From Orientallactaga sibirica (Eukaryota; Chordata; Mammalia; Rodentia; Dipodidae), in the NCBI GenBank assembly GCA_036365145.1, contig JAEOAD010002279.1:4335001-4399000 (forward strand): a stretch of DNA of 64,000 nt, given 5' to 3'. Below, piece by piece: positions 1 through 11,575 of the stretch. How positions within the stretch are numbered: position 1 is the first letter of the stretch; every line of letters starts with the position of its first letter. The translations under genes were made by a program, and so were the position numbers. Under the pieces are notes generated by a model. It saw only the letters and a program-made list of their open reading frames with translations. It had not been told where the DNA came from and searched no databases.

Positions 1-423
1 CCGAGTGCTGGGATTAAAGGTGTGCGCCACTGCTTTCAGCCTGCTTTATTTTCTTTGCAGCATCTGAAGGGGTGTTCGATGTGTTTGCAAGCAGAGATGT
101 GTGCATGTGGGGCACAGCCAGCCAGAGGTCCCAGGAAGGATAGCCAGCCAGGCTCCCTGCTCCTCCCCTTCTGATAGAGTGGGTGCTGTTAATGTGAGTC
201 AGCCTCTCTAGGACACAGATGAGTCCAGTGGATCCTAAGCACATGTGGGGGACCACAGAGAAATCAGAGAAATAAACAAGTGCTTTCCTGTCAAACGTTT
301 TTTTTTTTTTTTTTTTTTTTTTGGTTTTTCAAGGTAGGGTCTCACTAGCTCAGGCTGACCTGGAATTCACTATGTAGTCTCAGGGTGGCCTTGAACTACA
401 GCAATCCTCCTGTCTCTGCCTCC
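1..423. repeat. Tandem duplication A, first copy (cut by window edge)
   Basis: Bases 1-423 match 1172-1602 almost exactly. The match covers a B1 end (1-41), about 250 bp of single-copy DNA, and an antisense B1 (about 302-423). It stops inside that second B1, where copy 1 jumps to unrelated sequence. A tandem unit of about 1.18 kb explains this, with its junction at 423/424. Confidence 0.85.
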
Positions 424-1468
424 CTAGGGGAAGGGTGTTTTATCTCCTGAGACTCATCGTCTCATGCACCGTGGAGTGGGGCTAGAAGCACTTGTGATGA
501 TTAAGTGATAGGACATGGGCACAGTGCCCCACACATACCTTCTGCTAGATAGATTCAACAAGCAGTGGCTGCAGGCCTAAGGAGTCCTCCATGTCATCCC
601 ACCCCTAAATCTGCCCCCAGGGACACTGCTTTGCTTTCTCCAACAGACCCACACTACCCCCACAGGTTTCAGCGGACCCCACCTACCACAGTACCCCAGG
701 CCTGTGCCTCAGGTTTGTCTTTGCTCCAGGGGGCCCCTGACCAATTTTAAGGGTGGCGTCCACACCTGTCACCCTGTACTCTGTGCCTGTTTTATTTTCT
801 TTCTTTTTTTGTTTTTTTAAAAATATTTTATTTTTATTTATTTATTTGACAGAGAAAAGGGAGGGGAAGAGAGAGAGAGAGAGAGAGAAAATGGGTGCAC
901 CAGGGCCTCCAGCCACGGAAAACAAACTCCAGACTCGTGCGCCCCCTTGTGTATCTGGCTAACATGGGTCCTGGGGAATCGAACCTGGGTCCTTTGGCTT
1001 TGCAGGCAAATACCTTAACCACTAAGCCATCCCTCCCAGCCCTTGTTTTTTTTTTTTTTTTTTTTTTTTTTTTGAGGTAGGGTCTCACTCTAGCCCAGGC
1101 TGACCCAGAATTCACTCAGTATTCTCAGGGTTGTGGCCTTGAACTCATGGCGACCCTCCTACTTCTGCCTCCCGAGTGCTGGGATTAAAGGTGTGCGCCA
1201 CTGCGCCCAGCCTGCTTTATTTTCTTTGCAGCATCTGAAGGGGTGTTCGATGTGTTTGCAAGCAGAGATGTGTGCATGTGGGGCACAGCCAGCCAGAGGT
1301 CCCAGGAAGGATAGCCAGCCAGGCTCCCTGCTCCTCCCCTTCTGATAGAGTGGGTGCTGTTAATGTGAGTCAGCCTCTCTAGGACACAGATGAGTCCCGA
1401 GTGGATCCTAAGCACATGTGGGGACCACAGAGAAATCAGAGAAATAAACAAGTGCTTTCCTGTCAAAC

Positions 1469-1502
<34 letters not shown>

Positions 1503-1602
1503 GTTTTTCAAGGTAGGGTCTCACTAGCTCAGGCTGACCTGGAATTCACTATGTAGTCTCAGGGTGGCCTTGAACTTACAGCAATCCTCCTGTCTCTGCC
1601 TC
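424..1602. repeat. Tandem duplication A, second copy
   Basis: The complete unit runs from the junction at 424 to about 1602. It has single-copy DNA (424-815), an antisense tSINE (about 815-1042), an antisense B1 (about 1046-1214), a single-copy block also present in copy 1, and part of an antisense B1 (about 1480-1642). Differences from copy 1 are a few substitutions and poly-T length, so the event is recent or was homogenised. Confidence 0.85.
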
Positions 1603-3130
1603 CCGAGTGCTGGAATTAAAGGCGTGTGCCACTACGCCCAGCTCTCAAGCATTTTTAAAAATTTATTTATTTATTTGAGAGAGAGAAAGAAGCGACAGAT
1701 AGACAGATAGACAGATAGATGATAGATAGACAGACAGACAAAGAAAATGAGAGAGAGAATGTGCTTCAGGGCCTCCAGGCACTGCAGACAAACTCCAGAT
1801 GCATGTGCCCCCTTGTGCATCTGGCTTACGTGGGTCTTGGGGAATTGGACCTGGCTCCTTTGGCTTTGCAGGCAAGCGCCTTAACCACTAAGCCATCTCT
1901 CTAGCCCCAAGCATTTTTTTTGAGGCAACTCCAATACACTGGCCTTAAAAAATTTTTTTTGTTTATTTTTATTTATTTGAGAGCAACAGATAGAAAGAGA
2001 GAAAGAGGCAGAGAGAGACAGAAAATGGGCACACCAGGGCCTCCAGCCACTGCAAAAGAACTCCAGACGCATGCGCCACCTCGTGCACCTGGCTTATGTG
2101 GGTCCTGGGGAATCAAGCCTCAAACCGGGGTCCTTAGGCTTCACAGGCAAGCGCTTAACTGCTCAGCCATCTCTCCAGCCCCCTCTTTTTTTTTCAATGA
2201 GAAAGAGAGAGGCAGTTGTTGCACTGGGGCCTCCAGACACTGTAACTGAACTCCAGACTCATGTATCGTCTTGTGCCCATGTGTGCAATCTTGCATGCTT
2301 GCATCACCTTGCACATCTGGCTTACATGGGATCTGGAGAGTCAAGCATGGGTCCTTAGGCTTCACAAGCAAGTGAGTTAAACACTAAGCCATCTCTCCAG
2401 CCCCAAGCATTTTGGTTTTTTTGAGGCAAACCCAACAGACTGGCCTTTTTTATGAGAGAGAGAGAGAGAATTGGAACATCAGGGCCTCCAGCCACTGAAA
2501 TAGAACTCCAGACGCTTGTGCCACCTAATCCTCGAGGCCACCCCACTTTACAGGTCAGAAAGGTGAGGTTTAGATAGGACTCACTGAAGACATCCCAACC
2601 GGTCTTGGGGCGGAAGAAAGGATGGATTCAATTCCTTCTGGGACCTTTATTATTATTATTATTATCATTATTATTATAAAACCCTACATACAGGCTGGAG
2701 CGATGGCTTAGCAGCTCAAGCGTTTGCCCACAAAGCCAAAGGACACAGGTTTGATTCCCCTGGACCCATGTAAGCCAGATGCACTAGGGCACACACGTCT
2801 GGAGTTCATTTGCAGTGGCTAGAGGCCCTGGTGTACCCATTCTCTCTTCTCTATCTACCTCTTTCTCTCTCTCTCAAATAAATAAACAGTTTTTTTTTTT
2901 TTTTTTTTTTTTTTTGGTTTTCCGAGGTAGGGTCCCACTCTAGCTCAGGCTGACCTGGAATTCACTCTGTAGTCTCAGTGTGGCCTCAAACTCTCGGCGA
3001 TCCTCCTACCTCTGCCTCCCGAGTGCTGGGATGAAAGGCGTGCGCCACCATGCCCGGCTTAAGTAAAATATTTTAAATAAATAAATAAATCTTAAAACAA
3101 AACAAAACAAACAACTATGTACTCTCTTCA
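1603..3130. repeat. SINE cluster
   Basis: Antisense tSINEs lie at about 1650-1907, 1945-2182, 2185-2404 and 2440-2530 (a fragment). A sense tSINE lies at 2693-2890 and an antisense B1 at 2891-3060, followed by A-rich sequence. A tSINE is recognised by a tRNA-like head (GGCTGGAGAGATGGCTTAG, then GGTTCGATTC), a body with GTTTGCAGTGGCTGGAGGCC, a CT run and an AAAT tail. A B1 is recognised by GCCTTTAATCCCAGCACT and GACCCTACCT. A short (TTA)n lies at 2648-2678. Confidence 0.85.
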
Positions 3131-3559
3131 ATTACCCACCGTGGCCTGAAGGCTACTTCAGGAGTATTTACTCACGCAAGAGATAACAGCAAATATAAGT
3201 GCTTTGGGGAGACCTATCCAGAGGGCCAACAGCGACACACAGCAAATAAGAAACTGTGGCGGGAAGAGGTTGCCACGGTGCAACCCAGACGCAGGTCCCT
3301 GCAACATGGGGATGACTGCACGGGGTCCTGAGTGAGAAGTGCCGCTGGGTAGGTGGAAGGGGAGAGGGAGGAAGGGAAGGTGCTTCAGGCCAAGCACGTT
3401 CGACCCTGGAGACCCTGGAAGGCTCTGCAGTGCCAAGGTCACTAGGTGGCTCAGTGCAAAGTGGAAGGAACCAAAGCAGAGAGGTCAGAACAACAGGAGG
3501 GGATAGAGCATAGCCAGTCATGCCAGCCCATGCCCCCTTATACACGAGAGGTTCACCAT
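3131..3559. other. Single-copy intergenic DNA
   Basis: No repeat or exon is recognised. Overlapping minus-strand open frames (94 and 135 codons) are out of phase with each other and show no domain signature. Confidence 0.5.
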
Positions 3560-3776
3560 ATCTTTTCATTTTCATTTTTATTTATTTGTTTGAGAAAGAG
3601 AGAGAGAGAGAATGGGTGCACCAGGGCTTCCCACCCTGTAAACGAACTCCAGACGCATGCGCCACCTTGTGCAACTGGCTTACGTGGGTCCTGGGGAATC
3701 AAACCTGGGTCCTTTGGCTATGCAGGCAAGTGACTTAACTGCTAAGCCATCTCTCCAGTCCCCATGGTTCCCCATA

Positions 3777-3811
<35 letters not shown>

Positions 3812-3954
3812 GTTTTTCGAGGTAGGGTCTCACTCTAGCCCAGACTGACCTGGAACTCACTATGTATTCTCAGGGTGGCCTCGAATTCATGGCAATCCTC
3901 CTACCTCTGCCTCCCGAGTGCTGGGATTAAAGGCGTGCGCCACCACGCCCGGCT
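3560..3954 (-). repeat. Antisense tSINE and antisense B1 pair
   Basis: A tSINE at about 3560-3763 is followed by a B1 at about 3778-3954 that begins with a long poly-T. The B1 is close to full length and ends CCACCACGCCCGGC. The words CCCATATCTT flank both sides of the B1, consistent with a target-site duplication. Confidence 0.88.
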
Positions 3955-4786
3955 AGTTCCCCATATCTTAAGCCCAGCACTGCATGACAGTGGAAGCGGG
4001 TGACAGGGTGCCTTGGAGCCACTGGACTCATACCCAGGTCACCTGACTGCCAGGGTCACCGTGTCCCTGTGACTGCCCATTCTCCTTCCTAGGGGGTGAG
4101 CTTGCACCTGATCACTGTGGGAGGTGATCAAGGCCCCCTCAGGATTCCCCTGGCAACTCTGTTGACAATGGTTCACCCATATCACCTGGCCCAGGGTGTC
4201 CCCCCACCCACATACACCTCTGTGAAATCAACTACAAACAAACCCCAAACAGAAACTGGCCCACATCTAATTGCCAGATAAACCTGGGAGTGGTTGGGGG
4301 GGGGGCTGCATACCTACTGACTTGCCTGCAGGAGAGACAGGAGTCTGTGTGAATAAAATGGCCCCGTGGCTCATCAGCCTGCAGTTTCCAAGGCACTTCT
4401 CCAGGGAGCTGGCTGACCTGTCACCTGTCACCTGCCCTAAGGAGTGGATGCCTGGTTTAACAGAGCGAGTGCCTCTGAAGCCTGAGAAGTGAGCTCCCAG
4501 GCTCAAGGTCACACAGAAGTTGGCGGTTCATCTAGGGTCAGAGAAAAAAAAGTGGCTTTCAGGAGGTGCAGGCAGTGGCCCACCCATCAGTGAGATGGTT
4601 CCAGAGCTGTCTGGTGTGAACTGAGAGGAAGAGGCGTTTAGGGATACTGTGAGTACAGGTCTGGAGGCAGCAAGCAGGTGGGCAGTGTGGGGGAGGACTG
4701 TAGGAGGGAGTTACCGGGAGTGCCCTCCCCCACTTTTCCAATGGCCCTCTGGGCTGGGAGACAGGAACAGCAAATGAATGAATGAG
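3955..4786. other. Single-copy intergenic DNA with a MIR-like remnant
   Basis: No exon is recognised. Around 4490-4550 the sequence CTCAAGGTCACACAGAAG resembles the core of an ancient MIR element. The remainder is GC-moderate single-copy DNA. Confidence 0.4.
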
Positions 4787-5225
4787 GGCTGGAGAGATGG
4801 CTTAGAGGTTAAGGCATTTGCCTGCAAAGCCAAAGGATCCGGGTTTGATTCTCTAGGACCCACGTAAGCCAGGAACATGCACATGGAGTTTGTTTGCAGT
4901 AGCTGGGGGCCCCAGCGTGCCCATTCTCTCTCTCTCCTCTGCCTCTTTCTCTCAAATAAATAAATAAATAAATAAAATATATTTTAGGGCTGGAGGGATG
5001 GCTTAGTGGTTAAGGCACCTGTCTGCCAAGCCTAAGAATGCCCGTTCAATTCTCCAGGTCCCACGGTTAGCCAGACACAAAGTGACGCAAGGGCGCAAAG
5101 CCACATTTGCACACAAGGGGGTGCACACGTCTGGAGTTCGTTCACAGCAGCTGAGAGGCTGCTTGCACACCCATTCTTTCTCTCTGTCTCTCTCTGTATA
5201 TCTCAAAAAAAAAAAAAAAAAAAAA
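4787..5225 (+). repeat. Two sense tSINEs
   Basis: The elements lie at 4787-4978 and 4988-5225. The second belongs to a longer subfamily with extra sequence between the tRNA-like head and the body (AAGTGACGCAAGGGCGCAAA), and it ends in a poly-A tail. Confidence 0.88.
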
Positions 5226-6383
5226 ACCACAGCGGAAAGGTTCAGCCCCCAGACAAGCCTGACACCTCCCTTGACGGATGTACTCCCCTTAGCTCAAGTG
5301 GCCTTGAAGGACCAGGAACCATGTGGGTGTCCTCCCTTAGACAATCCTGGCTGAAGAAGCCTATTCTGAACAAGGACACAAATGGCTACAAGTTCCTTAT
5401 CTACTGCACCTGGTCCAGTCTGTTTCTTAGGATCCCCTTTCAAGTTTGCACCCCAGCCTGGCTCAGCCTCCATTCCGCAGGAAGGCTGCCGCCCCTCGCT
5501 GTTCCTCTCAGTAAACAGTCTGTCTGCAGACATCAAGTCCGGTGTTCTCTTTTGCTTTTCTCTCAGGCTTTCCTTACAGGTGGGGTACATAAAAAAGCAC
5601 TCGGAGATCAGAGGTTCATGGGGTACCCAGGTCATCACCCAGGTCACCCAGAAGTCAGAGGTGGAAAGGGTTAATGTGGCAGACCCCGCACAATCATCAC
5701 TACCCAAGCCTTTCTCCCCCAAGTCACCATTAAGTGGGAGAAGACAAGCCAGCTTCAGAGTGTAGGAGAGGGAGCAGAAAAAGGAAGACCTGCCCTTGGT
5801 CACGCAGCCAGGAGACGGGGCGCTGGAACCGGTGGGGCAGGGGTCGGTGCAAGCACTTACTCCTTGGCCAACCTGAGCTTTGGGCTACTGAATGCCAGTA
5901 TGGCAGTTTGGAGAGACCCAAGCTTTCATCCCTTTTCAGCTTTACAGCAGAAGGGACGCTGGAAAGGAGGTCTGTTCAGTGGCAGGTGCCCAGAGCAGAC
6001 CTATGGTCCCGAACAGCGGAGTGGCCATGTGTCCCTCTGCTGGATCCACAGGCATGGCTGGACTTTAGCTCCCTTATACGGGGGGCATGGGTGTAAGGAG
6101 CTGTGTGTTAGGATGGGTGTACATGTATAAACGTGTCTGATGTTACTCCCACAACACCCTTGTGTGGGCCTGGCCTGCTTCCATGTAGGAAACCCCTGTC
6201 TCATTTGAGGTCTACTATGGAAGAATGCCGGGGGGAAGGGGGTGACAAAGGAAAATTGCAGGCAGGTGTGTGCGTGTGTGGTCACATGCAGGGTGTTTCT
6301 GTGTATGTGCCTGTGATGTTCTTGAGTGGGTGCATGCATGCATGTATGCACATGTGTGCAAGAACATGAAAATACTCTCGTCA
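5226..6383. other. Single-copy intergenic DNA
   Basis: The longest stretch left of the gene without recognisable SINEs. Bases near 5775-5830 (GGTCACGCAGCCAGGAGACG) look like a MIR remnant. The part at 5226-5579 ends CTTTCCTTACA in the manner of an LTR, but no matching start or target duplication was found. Near 6270-6360 it is TG-rich. I see no exon, and CUB-domain coding sequence of CDCP2 is not apparent. Confidence 0.4.
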
Positions 6384-7865
6384 GGGCTGGAGGGATGGCT
6401 TTGCGGTTAAGGCACTTGCCTGCAAAGCCTGAGGATCCAAGGTCGATTCCCCAGGACCCATGTAAGCCAGATGCACAAGGTGACATGTGTGTCTGGAGTT
6501 TGCAGAGGCTGGTGTGCCCATTCTCTCTCTCTCTCTGTCTCATTTGGTCTAAATCAATCAATAACTAGATGAAAATAATGTCTCTTTAGAGGTCTTGCAG
6601 CTCAGGCCTCCCAGATTCCCTTGGCTCCTGTGGGGCTGGGAATGTCAGTGTACTGGGATCTGGGTGGCTGAAAGAATAGTTCTGAGGTATGTCCTGGAGA
6701 GAAACGACAAGCTTGTACAGTGGCTGCATTCCGCCATCCTGGGACCAGATGGCAGAGCTGGACTCTGAGAATCGGTCAGCACTCCATCTCCTTTCCATGC
6801 TGCCCAGACAGAGGTAGGTAGATCGCCTAGAGTTCAAAGCCACCCTGAGACTACATAGTGAGACCCTAAACAGCTAGGCATGGTGGTGCACACTTTTAAT
6901 CCCAGCACTTGGGAGGCAGACGTATGAGGATCGCCATGAGTTCAAGGCCACCCTGAGTCTACATAGTGAGTTTCAGATCAGCCTGGGCTAGAGTGAAATG
7001 AGATCCTACCTCCACAAACCAAAAAAAAAAAGGGGGGGGGATTTAAAGCAATTAACCTACCAAATATTTTTACCCTATTGACTGTGTGGCTGCTTAGGAG
7101 CTGTGACTCACTGCCTCAGAAGAAAATACTGCATTGCACATTACCAGCCCGGTAAGTCTAAATTCAGAAGCCAAAGGAGGGCTGGAGAGATGGCTTAGTG
7201 GTTAAGGCACTTGCCTGGAAAGCCAAAGGACCCAGGTTTGACTCTCCAGAACCCACATAAACCAGACGCACAAGGTGATGCATGTGCATAAGGTCAAGCA
7301 TGCACAGAAGGTGGCACAAGCATCTGGAGTTCAATTGCAGAGGCTGCAGGCCTTGGCAGGTTGATTCTTTCTCGTAAAATAAATAACAAAAAATATTTTA
7401 AAGCCAAAGGGGGATGGAGAGATGGCTTGGTGGTTAAGGCGCTTGCCTGTGAAGCCTAAGGACGCAGGTTCAACTCTCCAGAACCCATGTAAGCCAGATG
7501 CACAGAGGTGAGGCAAGCACAAGGTCACATGTGTCCACTAGGTGGCGCAAGCGTCTGGAGTTGGATTGCAGTGGCTGAGGCCCTGGCACACTAATTCTCT
7601 CTCATGCTCTAAAATTTAAAAAAAAATATATTTTGGGGGCTGGAGAAATGTCTTAACAGTTAAGGCATTTGCCTGCAAAGCCAGAAGATCCCGGTTCAAC
7701 TCTCTAGGACCCACATAAGCCAGATGCACAAGGGGGAGCACGCATCTGGAGTTCGTTTGCAGTGGCTGGAGGCCCTGGTGTGCCCAGTCTCCCCTCTGTC
7801 TGCCTCTCTCTTCTCTCTCTCTCTCTCCTTGCAAATAAATAAATGAATTTAAATATATATATATA
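6384..7865 (+). repeat. SINE cluster, mostly sense
   Basis: tSINEs lie at about 6384-6570, 7180-7395, 7411-7640 and 7639-7865, all sense. A B1 fragment (about 6808-6875) and a sense B1 (about 6877-7031) lie between. The tSINE at 7411-7640 is of the longer subfamily and carries a perfect CTCF-type core at 7535-7548. The stretch 6571-6807 is single-copy. Confidence 0.85.
7535..7548 (+). promoter_or_regulatory. CTCF-like core motif inside a tSINE
   Basis: CCACTAGGTGGCGC fits the commonly used CTCF core (CCASYAGRKGGCRS) at all 14 positions. It sits in the body of a sense tSINE, in the place where other copies read GCACAAGGGGGCGC. Binding is an inference from the motif. Confidence 0.4.
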
Positions 7866-8514
7866 TTAAAGCCAAAGGACAGTTGCTACTGAGTATCTCT
7901 TTCCTATCACCATAACATTGAAAACTCAAAAGTCTGGGCCATTAAGTTTGTTTTTGTTTTTTATCTTTTGTTTTTTAAGGTAGGGTCTCACTCTAGCCCA
8001 GGCAGACCTGGAATTCACTCTGTAGTCTCAGGGTGACCTTGAACTCATGGCCTTCCTCCTACCTGTGCCTCCCGAGTGCTGGGATTAAAGGCATGTGCCA
8101 CCACACCTGGCACCATTCAGTTTTAAGTACAGTGTAACTTATATTATGGGGTGTGTATGTGTGTGTGTGTGTGTGTGCACATGCGTACGTGTGTTGCTAA
8201 GACCTTGTTAGGCACACATTCTACCACTGAGTCCGTGGTTTTTACTTTGATTCGAGTTAGATTTTTTTAAATCACTTTAAAATATAAAATTGCAATGTAT
8301 ATGTCCAACTCAATTTCATTACGGTTAATTAGTAGGATACTACATCAGCTCCTGATGTTCATTGCTGTGACCAAAAAATACCCGAGAAGAAGCTACTCAG
8401 AGAAAGAAAAGAGGGTCTCTATCATAGCAGGGAAGGCGTGGCAGCAGGAGTGGGAGGTGGATGCCATGGTCAGGAAGTAGAAAAAGATGACAGCTCTCTT
8501 TTTTAAAAGATGCT

Positions 8515-8549
<35 letters not shown>

Positions 8550-8735
8550 TTTGAGAGAGAGAGAGAGAGAGAATGGGAGCGCCAGGGCCTCCAGCCACTG
8601 CAAACAAACTCCCAAAGCATGCGCCACCTTGCGCATCTGGCTTACATGGGTCCTGGGGAATCGAACCTGTGTCCTTTGGCTTTGTGGGCAACTGCCTTAC
8701 CCGCTAAGCCATCTCTCCAGCCTGTGTTCTCACAA
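7866..8735. repeat. Antisense B1, degenerate MaLR-like piece and antisense tSINE
   Basis: An antisense B1 lies at about 7958-8110 and a short (GT)n at 8151-8175. Bases 8345-8487 (TTCATTGCTGTGACCAAA, then GGGAAGGCGTGGCAGCAGG) resemble an old MT-type MaLR LTR in reverse. An antisense tSINE follows at about 8500-8730, with a long (ATTT)n tail. Confidence 0.6.
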
Positions 8736-9218
8736 GACGATAAAGAAGAGGGGCCTATGGACTGGCTGCATTAGTGGCAGGGCCCAGCTTACCGTGCATG
8801 GAGAACACAAAGGCGTGTATCACCCACCTAGAAGGCTGGAAACGGGGCTGATGGGAGGTGAAAAATATGTGCCAAATTCATGGGGTGGGAGTCGCAAAGA
8901 CGGTGGCCCAATTTTTCTCAGTAGTGGAGGAGGAGAAAAGTAGGCAGCAGAAGAGAAATTTGGTTTGGACCCTAGGAGCCTTGGAGTGCTTATAGACCAC
9001 CCAAGTGACATTACCCTCCAAACTGCTAGAGAGGTGTGGGTAGGTGGAGCTTGAGAGAAAGAGCTGGCTAGGAGAGGGGACTTGACATGAGGGGGCAGAT
9101 CCTAACCCTGTACAGTGCCTGACACATGAAAGTCAGGGCTTACGACATCCTATTCGGATGTGTAAAGACAAGCCCACAAAAAGCTGAGACCTGGGATGGT
9201 GCATTGTTAGAACGGGTT
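8736..9218. other. Single-copy DNA, possibly old LTR remnant
   Basis: No SINE and no exon are seen. Parts (CCACCCAAGTGACATTACCC) could be the far side of the degenerate MaLR-like piece split by the tSINE at 8500-8730, but I cannot align it firmly. Confidence 0.3.
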
Positions 9219-9565
9219 TGTGGTGGTTTGATTCAGGGGTCCCCCATAAACTTAGGTGTTCTGGATGCTAGTCTCCCCAGCTGATGGCAATTGGAATTAA
9301 AGCCTCCTGGAGGCGGTGTATTGTTGGGGGCGGGTTTTATGGGTGTTATAGCCAGTTTCCCCTTGCCAGTGTTGGGTACACTCTCCTGTTGCTATTGTCC
9401 ACCTGATGTTGGCCAGGGGGTGATGTCCACCCTCTGCTCATGCCATCGTTTTCCCTGCCATCATGGAGCTTCCCCCTCGAGCCTGTAAGCCAAAATAAAC
9501 CCTTTTTTCTCAAAGCTGCTCTAGGTTGAGTGATTTCTACCGGCGATGTGAACCTGACTGCAACA
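9219..9565 (+). mobile_element. Solo LTR, MaLR (ORR1/MT-like) family
   Basis: The element starts TGTGGTGGTTTGATTCAG and ends CTGACTGCAACA, the TG...CA boundaries of an LTR. It includes the poly(A) signal in CCAAAATAAACCC. At least three relatives occur in this window (26450-26795, 29918-30162, 58559-58917). No internal region accompanies it and I see no clear target-site duplication. Confidence 0.8.
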
Positions 9566-10165
9566 GAAATGTGACAGCCGCCAGTCTGGGTTAGTCCCCT
9601 CTGGAGGTCAGAGTGGAGAAGGCCCCTTCACACCCCACTCCACCTTATGCTGTCTCTGCAGCCACACCTGAGCCAGGGAGCTGGGCCAACCCAGCCACCG
9701 GAGAGCAAAATTCCAGTGTAACTAAGGGAGCTTTGCCTTAGCCACTTGCCCCATGGTGCTTACGCTAATCCTATTCCCACCAAAGCCACTCAGACTAATG
9801 AAGCTGTGTCCGCTCCAGGCCGCACACCATCTGTCGGTGTGCTGGGATCGCTCTGTCCCCGGTGCTGACCGCACAGATGCAATCACGTGGGCCACCTAGA
9901 GGTGGGCTGAGCGTCAGACCCTTGGGTGTCCCAAGTTCATTCAGCAGTGTGTGCTGGGCAGAGGGAAGAGCTGTCTTGCAAGCTACAAGACATGCACAAT
10001 CTCAAATATGAGGGACAGGTAAGGCTAGAGATGCTGAAGCTCAGGGAGACAAGGCAGAGAGCGTGCCTGAAGGCACTGTGTCAGCACCAGAGGCCTTGGG
10101 CTTGTTCTCAGTGACTGCAGGAGTCTCTGCAGGGTCTTCTTTTTATTTTTTTTTAAATATTGTTT
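9566..10165. other. Single-copy intergenic DNA
   Basis: No repeat or exon is recognised. A short plus-strand open frame (9926-10114) has no recognisable motif. Confidence 0.4.
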
Positions 10166-11575
10166 TAGGGGCTGGAGGGATGGCTTAGCGGTTAAGGTAT
10201 TTGCCTGCAAAGCCAAAGGACCCAGGTTCGATTCTCCAGAACCCATGTAAGCCAGATGCACAAGGGGCACATGCATCTGGAGTTCGTTTGCAGTGGCTAG
10301 ATGCCCTGGCACACCCATTCTCTCTCTCTCTCTCTCTGCTTCTTTCTCTCTCTCAAATAAATAAAAAATATTTTTAAAATATTGTTTTAGAATATTTTTA
10401 TTTTTATATATTTGAGAGAGAGAGATTGAGGCAGAGAGAGAATGGGAATGCCAGGGCCTCCAGCCACTGCAAACATACTGGCTTATGTGGATCCTGGGGA
10501 ATTGAACCTAGGTCCTTAGGCTTTGCAGCTCACAAGTGTATTCTTTTCAATATTTATTTATTTATTTATTTGAGAGAATCAAGAGAGAGAATGGTGCTCC
10601 AACCACTGCAAACAAATTCCAGACACATGTACCACCTTGTGCATCTGGCTTATGTGGGTCCTGGGGAGTTGAACCTGGGTCCTTTGGCTTTTCAGGCAAG
10701 CACCTTGATGACTAAGCCATCTCTCCAGCCCTAGACTTTTTAACTAATTTGTGTAAGATAGCATACAAAGTAAAGAGGATCTTGTTATTTTTTATCAACA
10801 TTTTATTTTTATTTATTTGAGAGAGAAAAAGGCAGAGAGAGAGAGAGACAGAGACAAAGAAAGAGTGGGCATGCCAGGGCCTCCAGCCAGATGCATGTGC
10901 CACCTTGTGCATCTGGCTTACATGGATCCCACAGAATCGAACCTAGGTCCTTTGGCTTTGCAGGTGGGCACCTTAACTGCTAAGCCATCTCTCCAGCCCT
11001 CATTATTTTGTTTGTTTGTTTGTTTTTTGAGGTAGGGTCTCACTCTGATCCAGGCTAACCTGAAATTAACTATGTAGTCTCAGGGTGGCTTCAAACTCAT
11101 AGTGATCCTCCTACCTCTGCCTCCCAAGTGCTGGGATTAAAGGCGTACGCCACAATGCCTGGCTTTCATTATTATTATTTTTAATTTGTATTTATTTTAT
11201 TTATTTGAGAGAGTCAGAGAGAGAGAGAGAGAACAGGCACGCCAGGGCCTCCAGCCACTGCAAATGAACTCCAGACGCATGTGCCACCTTGTGCATATGG
11301 CTTACATGGGTCCTGGGGAATCGAACCTGGGTCCTTTGGCTTTGCGGGCAAGCGTCTTAACTGGTAAGCCATCTCTCCAGCTCAACCATTTCATGTTTGT
11401 TTGTTTGTTTGTTTGTTTGTTTGTTTTTTGTTTTCCAAGGTAGGGTCTTGCTCTAGCTCAGGCTGAGCTGGAATTCACTCTGTAGTCTCAGGGTGGCCTT
11501 GAACTCTCAGCGATCCTCCTACCTCTGCCTCCCGAGGGCTGGGTTTAAAGGTGCCACCACGGCTGGCTTTCAACC
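10166..11575. repeat. SINE cluster with inverted tSINE pair
   Basis: A sense tSINE (10166-10370) faces an antisense, truncated tSINE (10388-10530) tail to tail. Antisense tSINEs follow at about 10545-10732, 10795-11000 and 11180-11380. Antisense B1s lie at about 11003-11163 and 11398-11570, the latter with a (GTTT)n tail. Confidence 0.85.

Noticed and set aside
1185..1511. Open frames rich in Lys, Phe, Ser or Leu runs over SINEs and microsatellites throughout the window
   Set aside because: They are translations of poly-A/T, (GA)n, (TTTC)n and SINE bodies, and recur wherever those repeats occur.
4787..4870. tRNA-like heads of the tSINEs as tRNA genes
   Set aside because: They have A- and B-box-like words, but the same head recurs in dozens of SINEs followed by a SINE body and tail, so they are retroposons.
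5226..5579. A possible further LTR ending CTTTCCTTACA
   Set aside because: No matching TG start, TATA box, AATAAA or target-site duplication could be found, and no second copy occurs in the window.
5294..5803. Overlapping open frames of 117-169 codons on both strands
   Set aside because: No family resemblance, and the frames overlap in conflicting directions.
6001..6561. A 186-codon minus-strand open frame
   Set aside because: Its first third is an antisense tSINE and the rest is TG/CA-rich sequence.
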